From Rhodococcus sp. X156 (GTDB taxonomy: Bacteria > Actinomycetota > Actinomycetes > Mycobacteriales > Mycobacteriaceae): a DNA stretch of 64,000 nt. Shown here piece by piece: positions 36,072 through 44,636 of the stretch; within the stretch, counting starts at the first letter, position 1; every line of letters begins with the position of its first letter. A model generated the notes under the pieces. The model did not search any database and had not been told where the DNA came from. It saw only the letters and a list, made by a program, of their open reading frames with translations. The position numbers and the translations under genes are program-made. Location: positions 1,054,001 through 1,118,000 of the forward strand of contig NZ_CP034766.1 of NCBI RefSeq assembly GCF_004006015.1, given 5' to 3'.

Positions 36072-37109
36072 CTATGTGCTGAGTGCAGTGAGCAGCTCGA
36101 GGCCGACGCGGTCGACGCTGCGCAGGTCGTTCGCCAACACGACCACACCCACCCCGGCGGCCGGCACGAACCCAGCGACCGCTCGGAAGCCGCCGGTGCC
36201 GCCGTTGTGCCAGAGCATGATGTGGTCGCCGCTGATCGGCACTCGCAGCCAGCCGAGCCCGATGCCGAGTCTCTTGCCGGGCCGGCGCTCCGGGTGGGTG
36301 AGTGCGATCGCCGGTCCCAGCGGGGTGGCGTCCGGGCGGAGCTGGGCGTGCAGGAAGGTGAGCATGTCGGTGGCTGTGGAGCGCAGCGCACCCGCGCCGG
36401 GCAGGCCGGCGACCTCCCAGTGGCCGGTGGTACGCCGGCGCCGGCGGTGGCCGTCGGCCTCCCGCTGCGCCTGCTCCCGGTTGGGGAGGAGCACGGTGTC
36501 GACCATTCCGAGCGGCTCGCAGATCCGTGACTGCACCAACTCACCGAAGTCATGGCGCGCAGCGGCGGCGACCAGCGCGTGGCCCAGCACGCCCGCACCG
36601 AGGTTCGAGTAGGCGATTCGGCCGGTGCCGGGCGTGTGGCGCAACTCGGTCTCGCCCAGCGCGGTCAGCAGCGCGGCGCGGTCGATCTCCTTCCACGGGT
36701 CGCCGGCACGAGCCTTCCACGCAGCCCAGATCGCGGCCCGAAGCGGCATCGGGTTGTTGGGCAGCCCCGCGGTGTGCGTCGCCAGGTGCTCGACGGTGAT
36801 CGCGACGCCGTCGCGGGTCGGGACGGCGACTTCTGGCAGCAGGTCGCCGACCGGAGTGTCGAGGGACAGCTCGCCGCGCGTCACGGCCTCGGCGAGCAGC
36901 AACGCGGTGAACACCTTGGTGACCGAGCCGATCTCGAACAGGCTGTCGGCGCGGGGCGCGGGGCCGTTAGGCGCGCGGATGCCCCCCTTAGGCACGACGG
37001 ACCGCGCGCCGGCGGACGTCACCGCCCCCACCACCAGCCCGACGTGCTGCTTGCCGTGCCGGGCAGCGATGCGCTCGACGGCCTCGTCGAGAGCGCCAGG
37101 GTCGATCAC
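36072..37109 (-). CDS. Serine hydrolase, class C beta-lactamase/PBP-like family
   Basis: A 345-residue beta-lactamase-fold serine hydrolase. The catalytic SxxK is SVTK at residues 62-65, the second motif YSN is at 168-170, and the third motif HNG at 302-304 replaces KTG, as in many class C-related esterases and peptidases. No signal peptide is visible, so the protein is probably cytoplasmic and an esterase or D-amino-acid peptidase rather than an antibiotic-resistance enzyme. A basic run near residues 222-227 interrupts the fold. The ATG start is at 37109. Confidence 0.85.
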   Translation of the reverse strand: MIDPGALDEAVERIAARHGKQHVGLVVGAVTSAGARSVVPKGGIRAPNGPAPRADSLFEIGSVTKVFTALLLAEAVTRGELSLDTPVGDLLPEVAVPTRDGVAITVEHLATHTAGLPNNPMPLRAAIWAAWKARAGDPWKEIDRAALLTALGETELRHTPGTGRIAYSNLGAGVLGHALVAAAARHDFGELVQSRICEPLGMVDTVLLPNREQAQREADGHRRRRRTTGHWEVAGLPGAGALRSTATDMLTFLHAQLRPDATPLGPAIALTHPERRPGKRLGIGLGWLRVPISGDHIMLWHNGGTGGFRAVAGFVPAAGVGVVVLANDLRSVDRVGLELLTALST

Positions 37110-37174
37110 GCGGGTTTCCTCCGTTCGCCCAGCTCAAGCGAGGAGCTGTCTCATGTGGATGACTAAAGTACGTC

Positions 37175-37345
37175 TTAGAGCCAGGTCACCACCTGGCCGT
37201 CCGGGCGCCCGGGGTGAACCGCACGTTGGGCGCACCCGACGGCGGACTGCTCATCCGGGTTCTGGATGCCGTCGAGGTAGACCGTGCCGCTGAACCAGTC
37301 AGTGGGGCCCACCGCGGTCTGGCCGCCGCTGGGCGTGAGCTTCAT
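37175..37345 (-). pseudogene. Truncated, frameshifted cupin-domain gene remnant
   Basis: A 56-codon open frame starts at ATG 37345 with a GGAG site. Its first 40 residues (SGGQTAVGPTDWFSGTVYLDG and on) look like the start of small cupin proteins that normally continue with a VRFTPGARTAWHTHP-type metal-binding motif. Here that part (VRFTPGARTA) is found in another reading frame and then runs into a stop, and the histidine motif and the rest of the cupin are missing. It is best read as a decayed gene. A short real peptide is possible but less likely. Confidence 0.65.
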
Positions 37346-37475
37346 GGCGTCTCCTTCTCTCGTTCTTGCCGACGAGGCTCGATGTCGCCACGCTACGGAC
37401 GGATGCGGTGCCCGAGGAGCGAGCCGCGATCACCCGCGCTGCGCAGGATCGCCACGCTCGGGCAGGCTGTGCGCC
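37346..37475. other. Intergenic region upstream of the DJ-1 fusion gene
   Basis: With the cupin remnant, this completes a 366-bp stretch (37110-37475) without an intact gene. It separates the leftward remnant from the rightward DJ-1 fusion gene and should hold their promoters, but I see no clear -10/-35 or operator. Confidence 0.4.
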
Positions 37476-38618
37476 ATGACAACCGCCCTGCTCGTGGTCT
37501 CCGCCGCCGACCACTGGACGCTGCGCGACGGCACCGGGCACCCCACGGGGTACTGGGCCGGTGAGCTGGTCGAGCCGTACCGCATCTTCACCGCGGCAGG
37601 CTGGACCGTCGACATCGCGACCCCAGGCGGCAGGCCGCCGGTGGCTGACCCCAAGAGCCTCGGGCTCGCGGGCGGGCTGCCCTCCACCGCCCGCAAGCAC
37701 CGGCGCTACCTCGCCGCACTGGGCGCAACGCTCGAGCGCCCGCTGGACCTGGCTGACGTCGACCCCGAGGCCTACGACGTCATCTTCTACGTTGGCGGGC
37801 ACGGGCCGATGGAGGACCTCGCCACCGACGCCACGTCCGGTGAGCTGCTGCGCCGCCGCCTCGCCTCCGGCAAGCCGCTGGCCCTGGTCTGCCACGGCCC
37901 CGCCGCCACCCTGGCCGCCACCCAACCCGACGGGGTGTGGCCCTTCGCCGGCTACCGGATGACGGGCCTGTCCAACCGCGAGGAGACGCTCAACGGCCTC
38001 GCCGCCAAGGCGCCGTGGCTGTTGCAGGACCGCCTCACCGAGGCTGGCGCGCACTACCTGCAGGGCGCCACGCCGCTGTGGCCGTTCCTCGTCATCGACC
38101 GCAACCTGTACACCGGGCAGAACCCGGCGTCGGCCCACGTGCTGGCCGAACGCCTGGTGGCCGACGTCGACGGCACCGCCGTGCTGGCCCTCCGCGTCAG
38201 CCGGGTGATCCCCGCCAGCCCACAGCAGCTGCACGCCGTGCTCAGCGACATCACCCGCATGGGGGAGCTGAGCCCGGAGACCACCGGCGCCCGCTGGCTC
38301 ACGAAGGGCGAACGCTTCATCGCCGGCAATCGCATCGGCCCGCTGTACCGCTGGGCCACGCTGTGCCGGGTGATCGAGAACCAGCCCGGCAGCTCCTTCG
38401 CCTTCCACGTGGCGTGGCCGTCGCGCACCACCTGGCGCTACCAGCTGCGCGCGGTCGACGGTGGCACCGAAGTCACCGAGACGATGACCAAGGTGCCGCG
38501 CCAGGCTCTGCCAGTGCGGGTGATCCAGCGTCTGGCCGGCGTCACCGACCGCCGCGAGCACCTGCAGGCCGGGATGGCACGGACGCTGGAGCGCCTCGAA
38601 GCGGTCGCCACCCGCTGA
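37476..38618 (+). CDS. DJ-1/PfpI domain fused to SRPBCC domain
   Basis: A 380-residue two-domain protein. Residues 1-230 are a DJ-1/PfpI (Hsp31-like) class I amidotransferase fold: the nucleophile elbow ALVCHGPAA puts Cys139 next to His140, the conserved acidic residue is Glu30 in GELVEPY, and GGHGPMEDL is typical of this subfamily. Residues about 236-375 are an SRPBCC (START-like, polyketide cyclase) lipid or small-molecule binding domain starting RVSRVIPASPQQLHAVL. The usual proteins carry only one of these domains. The frame runs through without a break. A glyoxalase III-like or chaperone activity is possible; the ligand is unknown. Confidence 0.83.
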   Translation: MTTALLVVSAADHWTLRDGTGHPTGYWAGELVEPYRIFTAAGWTVDIATPGGRPPVADPKSLGLAGGLPSTARKHRRYLAALGATLERPLDLADVDPEAYDVIFYVGGHGPMEDLATDATSGELLRRRLASGKPLALVCHGPAATLAATQPDGVWPFAGYRMTGLSNREETLNGLAAKAPWLLQDRLTEAGAHYLQGATPLWPFLVIDRNLYTGQNPASAHVLAERLVADVDGTAVLALRVSRVIPASPQQLHAVLSDITRMGELSPETTGARWLTKGERFIAGNRIGPLYRWATLCRVIENQPGSSFAFHVAWPSRTTWRYQLRAVDGGTEVTETMTKVPRQALPVRVIQRLAGVTDRREHLQAGMARTLERLEAVATR

Positions 38619-38652
38619 GCTGTCACCCAGCCGGCGCCCAGGGCCACCACCT

Positions 38653-38671
38653 GCGCCGGCTCACCCGGCGC
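38653..38671. terminator. Hairpin between convergent genes
   Basis: GCGCCGG-CTCAC-CCGGCGC is a perfect 7-bp stem in the 176-bp gap between the DJ-1 fusion gene and the convergent DUF389 gene. It probably terminates one or both transcripts. Confidence 0.55.
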
Positions 38672-38794
38672 CGGGGTCACCGCCCCCGCAGCGGGTCAGC
38701 TGCACCGCACGCTCACCCGTGGCGGCGTCCACCGGCCCACGCTGACGCCCACCCCCAGCGGGACGCGGACCCACGCCGCCGACCCGCACGGTCC

Positions 38795-39736
38795 TCATCG
38801 ACCGATGTGCAACCGAGTGGGGGTGATGCGCTGCCAGATGAGCCGTTGCAGCAGCAGGGTGCAGGTACCGGCCAGGACGATCGCCACCAGGTTCAGGCCC
38901 AGCTGAGCGGCGGCGGAGACCACGTCGCCCCAGGCGCCGCAGGCCAGGCACACGGCCACGGTGCCCAGCGCCGGGATGGTCGTCACCGAGATGAACACAC
39001 CCACCAGCACCTCTGATTTGGCGGTGGTCAGGGAGAGCATGCCGGCCACCCCAGCCAGGATCCCCACCACGAACGACCACCCGTCCGGGCTGACGATGAA
39101 GTCGGTGAGCGGGCCGCTGGTGGCCTGCTCGCGGGTGAAGCCGCCCAGCTGGAACAGCACCCACCAGAAGATGGTGGCGATCATGGTGGCGATGGCGAAA
39201 CCCACCACCAGCGCGCGCACGGCCAGGGGCACCATGCTGAGCCGGGGCCGGGCGAAGCCGAAGCACAGCGCAGCGATGGGCGCGAACTCCGGGCCCACCA
39301 CCATCGCGCCCACGATCAGGATCGGCTGGTCAGTGATGCGGCCGACGCCGGCGAGGGCGGCGGCGATGGTCATGAAGGCGATGAACACCCACGACAACCG
39401 GGAGCTGTCCCGCAGCCGCTGCTCCACCGACTCCCACACCACCGCGTCATCAGGTGCGCCGGGGGCGGCAACCTCCGCCCTGGTCGCGTCGTCCGAGAGC
39501 ACGGTGTCCAGCTGCTCGATGCTGATCGAGCCCCGGTGCTGCACCTTCAGCGTGCGCAGGCGCCCGATCACCGCGGTGGCGCTCTCCCTGGCGACGTCGG
39601 CCAGCACCAGCGTCCCCGCGGGCTTGCGGAAGCCGCCGGGAACCACCGCCACGTTGGTGACCGTGTCGTCCTGCTCCAGGTCGGCCAGCACCTCGTCGAC
39701 CAGGTCGGCGGGAACACGCAGTCGCAGGTGCAGCAC
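38795..39736 (-). CDS. DUF389 membrane protein
   Basis: A 313-residue protein with a ferredoxin-like soluble N-terminus of about 100 residues (LHLRLRVPADLVDEVLADLEQ) followed by six membrane segments containing the family motif ILIVGAMVVGPEFAPIAALCFG. This is the DUF389 (TIGR00341-like) family, of unknown function. GTG 39736 is the only sensible start, as nearby ATGs are out of frame. It is divergent from the alpha-glucosidase gene with about 107 bp between them. Confidence 0.88.
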   Translation of the reverse strand: MLHLRLRVPADLVDEVLADLEQDDTVTNVAVVPGGFRKPAGTLVLADVARESATAVIGRLRTLKVQHRGSISIEQLDTVLSDDATRAEVAAPGAPDDAVVWESVEQRLRDSSRLSWVFIAFMTIAAALAGVGRITDQPILIVGAMVVGPEFAPIAALCFGFARPRLSMVPLAVRALVVGFAIATMIATIFWWVLFQLGGFTREQATSGPLTDFIVSPDGWSFVVGILAGVAGMLSLTTAKSEVLVGVFISVTTIPALGTVAVCLACGAWGDVVSAAAQLGLNLVAIVLAGTCTLLLQRLIWQRITPTRLHIGR

Positions 39737-39843
39737 CGGCTCATCATGGCACCGCCCGAGCGGGGAGCGGGCCAGGCGCGTGCAGCCGTGCCGCTGCGCC
39801 CGTAACCTCGCGGCGAATTGCCCGCGTGCGCAGAGGGAGCCCC

Positions 39844-41559
39844 ATGACTGAGCCGACACCCGCGCACTCGTGGTGGCGCGACGCCGTGATCTACCAGGTG
39901 TACCCGCGCTCCTGGGCCGACTCCGACGGTGACGGGCTGGGGGACCTGCCCGGCATCACCGCCCACCTGCCGCACCTGGTCGAGCTGGGCGTCGACGCGC
40001 TCTGGCTCTCCCCGTTCTACCCCTCGCCGCAGCACGACGCCGGCTACGACGTGGCCGACTACTACGGCGTCGACCCGCGCTTCGGCACCCTGGCCGACGC
40101 CGACGCGCTGCTCACCCAGGCGCACGCGCTGGGGCTGCGGGTGATCGTCGACGTGGTGCCCAACCACTCCTCCAGCGAGCACCCGTGGTTCCAGCAGGCG
40201 CTGGCGTCGCCGCCGGGCAGCCCGCAGCGGGCGCGCTACCTCTTCCGGAACGGCAGGGGACCGGACGGTGCGCAGCCGCCGAACAACTGGCAGAGCACCT
40301 TCGGCGGCTCGGCGTGGGAGCGGGTGACCGAGGCCGACGGCACCCCGGGGCAGTGGTACCTGCACCTGTTCGACGTCACCCAGCCCGACTTCGACTGGAC
40401 CAACCCGGAGGTGGCCACCGAGCTCGAGCGGGTGCTGCGGTTCTGGCTGGACCGCGGCGTGGACGGCTTCCGGGTGGACGTCGCGCACGGGCTGGTGAAG
40501 GCGGCCGGGCTGCCGGACGCACCGTCGGGCCGGCACGAGCTGCTGGGGCCGACCGCGGACCAGCCGATGTGGGACCAGCCCGGGGTGCACGAGATCTACC
40601 GCAGCTGGCGCAAGCTCGCCGACTCCTACGGCGGGGCTGCCGGGGCCGGCGGGGACGTGCCGGGCGGGCAGCCGGCGGGAGAAGACTCAGCCCGCATCCT
40701 GGTCGCCGAGGCGTGGGTGAGCCCCAGCGCCGCCCTGGCCCGCTACGTGCGACCCGACGAGATGCACCAGTCGTTCAACTTCCCATACCTGATGACGCCG
40801 TGGCTGGCCGAGGGGCAGCGCAGTACCATCACCGACGCGCTGGCTGCGGTGGCGCCCTACGACGCCCCGCAGACCTGGGTGCTGTCCAACCACGACGTGG
40901 TGCGGCACGCCTCCCGGCTGGGCTACCCGCAGCACCCGGGGCTGGCGCGCATCGCGGGCATCGGCCCCGACGACCCGCAGCCCGACGCGCAGCTGGGCCT
41001 GCGACGGGCCCGGGCGGCCACCACGGTGATGCTGGCGCTGCCCGGCTCGGCCTACCTGTACCAGGGCGAGGAGCTGGGCCTACCCGAGGCGACCCGGCTG
41101 CCCGACGAGGTGCGCCAGGACCCCACCTGGTTCCGCTCCGGCGACACCAACCCCGGCCGGGACGGGTGCCGCGTGCCCATGCCGTGGGTGGCCGACGCCC
41201 CGGCGTGCGGCTTCAGCCCGACGGGGCGGTCGTGGCTGCCGCAGCCGCCGGAGTACGCCGCCCTGGCCGTGGACCAGCAGAGGGGGGTGGTGGGCTCGAC
41301 GCTGGAGCTCTACCGGACGCTGCTGCGCACCCGCAAGGAGCTGGCGCTGGGCCGGGGGACGCTGACCTGGGTGCCGACCGACCACCAGCACCTGCTGGCC
41401 TTCGACGTGCGCACCGCCACCGGGCCGGTGCGGGTGCTGGCCAACGTCGGTGGCCCCCCGGTGCCGCTGCCTGCCGGCGCACAGGTGCTGGTGTGCAGCG
41501 CCGCGGAGCCGGTGACTGACGTGCTGCCGACCGACACCACCGTGTGGTTGCGTCCCTGA
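39844..41559 (+). CDS. GH13 alpha-glucosidase (AglA/oligo-1,6-glucosidase type)
   Basis: A 571-residue glycoside hydrolase of family 13. The four conserved regions are present: DVVPNHSS, GFRVDVAH (Asp nucleophile), ILVAEAW (Glu acid/base) and LSNHD (transition-state Asp). The N-terminus WWRDAVIYQVYPRSWADSDGDGLGD is typical of alpha-glucosidases and oligo-1,6-glucosidases. There is no signal peptide, so it acts on maltose, isomaltose or trehalose-derived sugars in the cytoplasm. Rv2471-like. ATG 39844 is preferred to an upstream start. Confidence 0.92.
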   Translation: MTEPTPAHSWWRDAVIYQVYPRSWADSDGDGLGDLPGITAHLPHLVELGVDALWLSPFYPSPQHDAGYDVADYYGVDPRFGTLADADALLTQAHALGLRVIVDVVPNHSSSEHPWFQQALASPPGSPQRARYLFRNGRGPDGAQPPNNWQSTFGGSAWERVTEADGTPGQWYLHLFDVTQPDFDWTNPEVATELERVLRFWLDRGVDGFRVDVAHGLVKAAGLPDAPSGRHELLGPTADQPMWDQPGVHEIYRSWRKLADSYGGAAGAGGDVPGGQPAGEDSARILVAEAWVSPSAALARYVRPDEMHQSFNFPYLMTPWLAEGQRSTITDALAAVAPYDAPQTWVLSNHDVVRHASRLGYPQHPGLARIAGIGPDDPQPDAQLGLRRARAATTVMLALPGSAYLYQGEELGLPEATRLPDEVRQDPTWFRSGDTNPGRDGCRVPMPWVADAPACGFSPTGRSWLPQPPEYAALAVDQQRGVVGSTLELYRTLLRTRKELALGRGTLTWVPTDHQHLLAFDVRTATGPVRVLANVGGPPVPLPAGAQVLVCSAAEPVTDVLPTDTTVWLRP

Positions 41560-41566
41560 CCGGCGA

Positions 41567-42319
41567 TCACGCCGTGCTGGGGTCCGGCGGATCGCTGCGT
41601 TGGGGGTCAGGGTGTGACGCAGGTGGCTTGGCGAGCGCCACGGCGGGCTCGGTTCCGCCCTGGTCGAGCCGGAAGGGTGGGTAGTGGTCGGTCATCAGCG
41701 CCGCGTAGGCGGCCACGCGCAGCACCCAGCGGTCCATCCCGAGCACGAAGTCGTAGATCGTGCGCAGGTACCGGCCGGTGAACAGCAGGGCGATTGCTGC
41801 GATCAGCACCAGCAGGGTCACCAGGCTCATCCCCGCTCCCGCGTTGTCGCCCCAGTCGTCGTTGTCGCCACCACGTCCGAAGGACACCCCGCCGCCGGCG
41901 AACACGCCGACGACGAGGTAGTGCGGGATGGCGAGCGGCCACCACTTGACCAGCACCAGGCCCCGGGAAAGCTGCTCGGGGTAGGGGATGTGCAGGTGCG
42001 CGGGGTAGTCCCGCTTCTCCTCCAGGCTGAACGGCGGGTAGCGGTCGGTGCCCAGGGCGGCGTAGCCGTAGTAGTGCACCCGCCAGGACCAGCGCAGCAC
42101 CCCGACGTTGAAGTCGAACAGCGATCGTGGGTAGCGGCCGGTGAACAGGATGGCGAAGAACGCGATCACGCTGACGACCACGAAGGCCACCCACAGGAAG
42201 AACAGCACGATGTAGTGCGGGATGAGCAGCAGCCACTTGATGATCCACAGGCCGCGGGAGAGCTTCGGATCCAGCTTCGCGTCCACGCGGACGGGGTAGG
42301 GCGCAGGCTGTTCAGTCAT
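41567..42319 (-). CDS. DUF4389 membrane protein with duplicated domain
   Basis: A 250-residue protein carrying two copies of the DUF4389 unit. The pattern [20 protein letters not shown] ... [19 protein letters not shown] ... [10 protein letters not shown] recurs as [20 protein letters not shown] ... [19 protein letters not shown] ... [10 protein letters not shown], each with about two membrane segments. The C-terminal tail is Pro/Ser-rich. It is tail-to-tail with the alpha-glucosidase. Function unknown; membrane location is clear. Confidence 0.88.
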   Translation of the reverse strand: MTEQPAPYPVRVDAKLDPKLSRGLWIIKWLLLIPHYIVLFFLWVAFVVVSVIAFFAILFTGRYPRSLFDFNVGVLRWSWRVHYYGYAALGTDRYPPFSLEEKRDYPAHLHIPYPEQLSRGLVLVKWWPLAIPHYLVVGVFAGGGVSFGRGGDNDDWGDNAGAGMSLVTLLVLIAAIALLFTGRYLRTIYDFVLGMDRWVLRVAAYAALMTDHYPPFRLDQGGTEPAVALAKPPASHPDPQRSDPPDPSTA

Positions 42320-42399
42320 GCCGTGCTCCTCGCCGTACCACCCGGGCTGAGAGGTGAGGTGTCCGTGAGGTCAGACGCTGCTCTTGTGGTCCAAGGGTG

Positions 42400-42936
42400 T
42401 CAAGGTTGCCCGCCGCGTGCTCCGATCTCCCGCCGCATGCACGCGCGCGGCCAGTGGTCCAGGCCCTCGGCGGCCTCGGCGGTGCGGACGCGCCGCAGCC
42501 CCGGTGACTCCTGCGCGCTGCTGAGGTAGCGAAAGCCCAGGCGCTGGTAGTACGGGCCGTTCCAGGGCACGTCGGTGAAGGTGGTCAGCGTGAGGGCGGC
42601 GCACCCGTGCGCTCGCGCCCAGCCCTCCAGGTGCTGCAGCAACGCCGCCCCGAGGCCGCGGCGGGCGTGGTCCGGGTGCACCGAGACCTGGTCCACGTGC
42701 GCCTGCCCGTCCACCACCGAGGCGAGCAGGTACGCCACCGGTCGGTCGTCGCCGTCGCCTGCGCCATCGGCCCACACCCAGGCTCGGCCCTGCCGCTGGT
42801 AGGCCGCCAGCGCCGGCACCGGGAGCGGCTCGTCGTCGGCGACGCGGTGCATCCCCAGCTCGGCGAAGCGGCGGCCGGCCGCGCGCTCCACCTCGCGCAG
42901 CAACCCCAGCTCCTCGGCGCGGGCCCGGCGGATCAC
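42400..42936 (-). CDS. GNAT-family N-acetyltransferase
   Basis: A 178-residue acetyl-CoA-dependent N-acyltransferase. The acetyl-CoA binding motif A is VSVHPDHARRGLGAALLQHL, and motif B is VPWNGPYYQRLGFRYL. The start is GTG 42936. It is 4 bp downstream of the frameshifted DUF2255 gene and may be co-transcribed with it. Substrate unknown. Confidence 0.88.
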   Translation of the reverse strand: MIRRARAEELGLLREVERAAGRRFAELGMHRVADDEPLPVPALAAYQRQGRAWVWADGAGDGDDRPVAYLLASVVDGQAHVDQVSVHPDHARRGLGAALLQHLEGWARAHGCAALTLTTFTDVPWNGPYYQRLGFRYLSSAQESPGLRRVRTAEAAEGLDHWPRACMRREIGARGGQP

Positions 42937-42940
42937 GCCG

Positions 42941-43326
42941 CTAGCGCGGGACCAGGCGCAGCGTGGTGGAGCGGGCCTCGTCGCTGGTGATCGAGTCGAG
43001 GATGTTCGCCGCGTAGTGGGCGTACTTGCGGCGGTAGTCGGCGTCGATGCTGTTGTTCAGCGTGGCGTCGACGTCGGCGTTGGCGTCCACGAAGGTGACG
43101 TCCTGGGCCATCCCGCCCGCCTGCACCCGGCCCTCGTGGCGGGCGCGGGTGCCGCGGTACCACGCCGAGCCCGGCCCGTACACCGACCGCACGTAGAGGT
43201 CGTCGCCGTCGCGGACCACCCACACCGTCCGGGGGAGCGCAGCGTGCCGTCGCGGCGCAGCGAGGAGATGGTCACCTCCTCCGGAGTGCCGATGCCGACA
43301 AGCTGGTCCTGGGTCCAGGTGGCCAT
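42941..43326 (-). pseudogene. DUF2255 protein gene interrupted by a one-base frameshift
   Basis: The gene starts at ATG 43326 (MATWTQDQLVGIGTPEEVTISSLRR) and continues as a DUF2255 protein, but the frame is lost at the run of five G's at 43231-43235 (C's on the coding strand). The rest (WVVRDGDDLYVRSVYGPGSAWYRGT ... TTLRLVPR) is in the next frame down to the stop at 42941. Adding one base to the run restores a normal protein of about 128 residues. It may be a true loss of function, phase variation or a sequencing error. Confidence 0.8.
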
Positions 43327-43440
43327 AGCGTCCTCCGATGGTGTCCCGCGACGACGGCGTCTGCCCTCCAGCGTCCCTGTCCAGCGCGCTCGGCGCGACA
43401 TCGCCGGGCCTGGTGGCAGCGCCGCCAGTAGCGTGACGCC

Positions 43441-43965
43441 GTGGCCGCCGCGCTGGAGCTCCGTCTCGACGCCCGGGCCAGCAGGCGCATCGTGGCGCTG
43501 TGGGAGGCGCTGGAGGCGGAGGGCGTGCACAACGTGCGCTCGTCGCTGCAGCAGCACCGGCCGCACGTGTCGCTGGCGGTGGCGGGCCGGCTCGACCCGG
43601 CGGCAGTGGCCGCCACCCTCGCCGGGGTGGCGGTGGCTCCGCCTCTGCGTCTCTCCTTCACCTTCGTCGGTCTGTTCCTCGGCCGGGTGCTGTGGCTGGG
43701 CCCGGCTCCGCACCGCGAGCTGCTCGAGCACCAGGCGCACGTGCACCACCGGCTGACCGCAGCCGGGATCGACGTCTGGGACGAGTACCGCCCGGACAGC
43801 TGGGTGCCCCACTGCACGGTGTCGATGCGGGTGTCCACCGCCCTGGTGGGTGCTGCGGTGCGGCGCTGTCTGGAGACGCTGCCCATCGAGGCGACGGTGG
43901 TGGGTGCGGCGGTCACCGACCACGTCCGGGGGATCGACCACCCGCTCCCGGCGGGTGCCCCCTGA
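43441..43965 (+). CDS. 2'-5' RNA ligase/2H phosphoesterase-like protein
   Basis: A 174-residue protein with the two H-x-T/S motifs of the 2H phosphoesterase superfamily: RPHVSLAV near residue 42 and VPHCTVSM near residue 122. These form a symmetric active site cleaving cyclic phosphodiester bonds. Most such proteins in actinobacteria are annotated '2'-5' RNA ligase family'. GTG 43441 starts the gene. It lies alone between divergent neighbours. The natural substrate is unknown. Confidence 0.82.
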   Translation: MAAALELRLDARASRRIVALWEALEAEGVHNVRSSLQQHRPHVSLAVAGRLDPAAVAATLAGVAVAPPLRLSFTFVGLFLGRVLWLGPAPHRELLEHQAHVHHRLTAAGIDVWDEYRPDSWVPHCTVSMRVSTALVGAAVRRCLETLPIEATVVGAAVTDHVRGIDHPLPAGAP

Positions 43966-43979
43966 TCAGCGGGAAGTGC

Positions 43980-44294
43980 CTAGCGGCGGTCGACGAGCAG
44001 GTGGGACGCCGCGGCGCTGGCCGCGGCAACCCCGATCACCGCGGGCCAGGCACCGACCTTCTTGGCCAGCGGGTGCGAGGCCCCGAAGCCGCCGAGGTAG
44101 AGCGCGGTCAGCGCCGCGGTCTCCTTGGGGCCACCCTTGGCCAGCCAGGTGCGCCCGGAGTACACCCCGGCCAGGCCGAGCACCACGCCGCCGAGCGGAC
44201 GGATGCCGGTCTCGCGGGCCACGAGGTAGCCCCCGAGCAGACCCAGAGCGGTGAACGGGGCGGTGGAGACGTCCTTGGCGTTGCGCAGCTTCAT
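43980..44294 (-). CDS. Small membrane protein, unknown function
   Basis: A 104-residue protein with three hydrophobic segments (FTALGLLGGYLVA, GVVLGLAGVYSG, AVIGVAAASAAASHLLV) separated by short polar loops. It starts MKLRNAKDVSTAPF at ATG 44294; ATG 44303 is three codons upstream in frame. I do not recognise a family with certainty. It ends 12 bp after the convergent 2H phosphoesterase gene. Confidence 0.7.
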   Translation of the reverse strand: MKLRNAKDVSTAPFTALGLLGGYLVARETGIRPLGGVVLGLAGVYSGRTWLAKGGPKETAALTALYLGGFGASHPLAKKVGAWPAVIGVAAASAAASHLLVDRR

Positions 44295-44411
44295 GTCACG
44301 CATCGTAGGTGGCGCGCTTGCCGCCGCTGAACCCACCGGCAGGGTGGTCGAGTGCATGATCTGCAGCAAGCAGGGTGGCGACGCAGATCCACCCCCGGAC
44401 AAGGAGGAGCA

Positions 44412-44624
44412 GTGCCAGCCACCGCCGACAACAACCGTGCGTACTACTACCTCGTGCCCGGCGCGGTCGCCGTGGTGGTCGCGCTGGCAGCACTGGTGTT
44501 CTTCGACGCGGACACGCTGTTCAGCTCCTTGATCGGGGGCGGCGGGGTCGTCCTCCTGCACGGACTGGTGCTGCTGGTCCGAGCGTCGGCGGGACGCCGC
44601 GCAGCCCGTCGGCGAGGTGCGTAG
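44412..44624 (+). CDS. Small two-helix membrane protein
   Basis: A 70-residue protein starting at GTG 44412, supported by a strong AAGGAGGAGC site. It has two hydrophobic segments (YLVPGAVAVVVALAALVFF and SSLIGGGGVVLLHGLVLLV) and a basic tail (RRAARRRGA) that would sit in the cytoplasm. No family recognised. The next gene starts 12 bp after its stop, so they are probably one operon. Confidence 0.65.
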   Translation: MPATADNNRAYYYLVPGAVAVVVALAALVFFDADTLFSSLIGGGGVVLLHGLVLLVRASAGRRAARRRGA

Positions 44625-44636
44625 CGTGGTGGCCCG

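Noticed and set aside
36072-37109. Antibiotic-resistance beta-lactamase
   Set aside because: No signal peptide, HNG in place of KTG, and no resistance context; better read as a general serine hydrolase.
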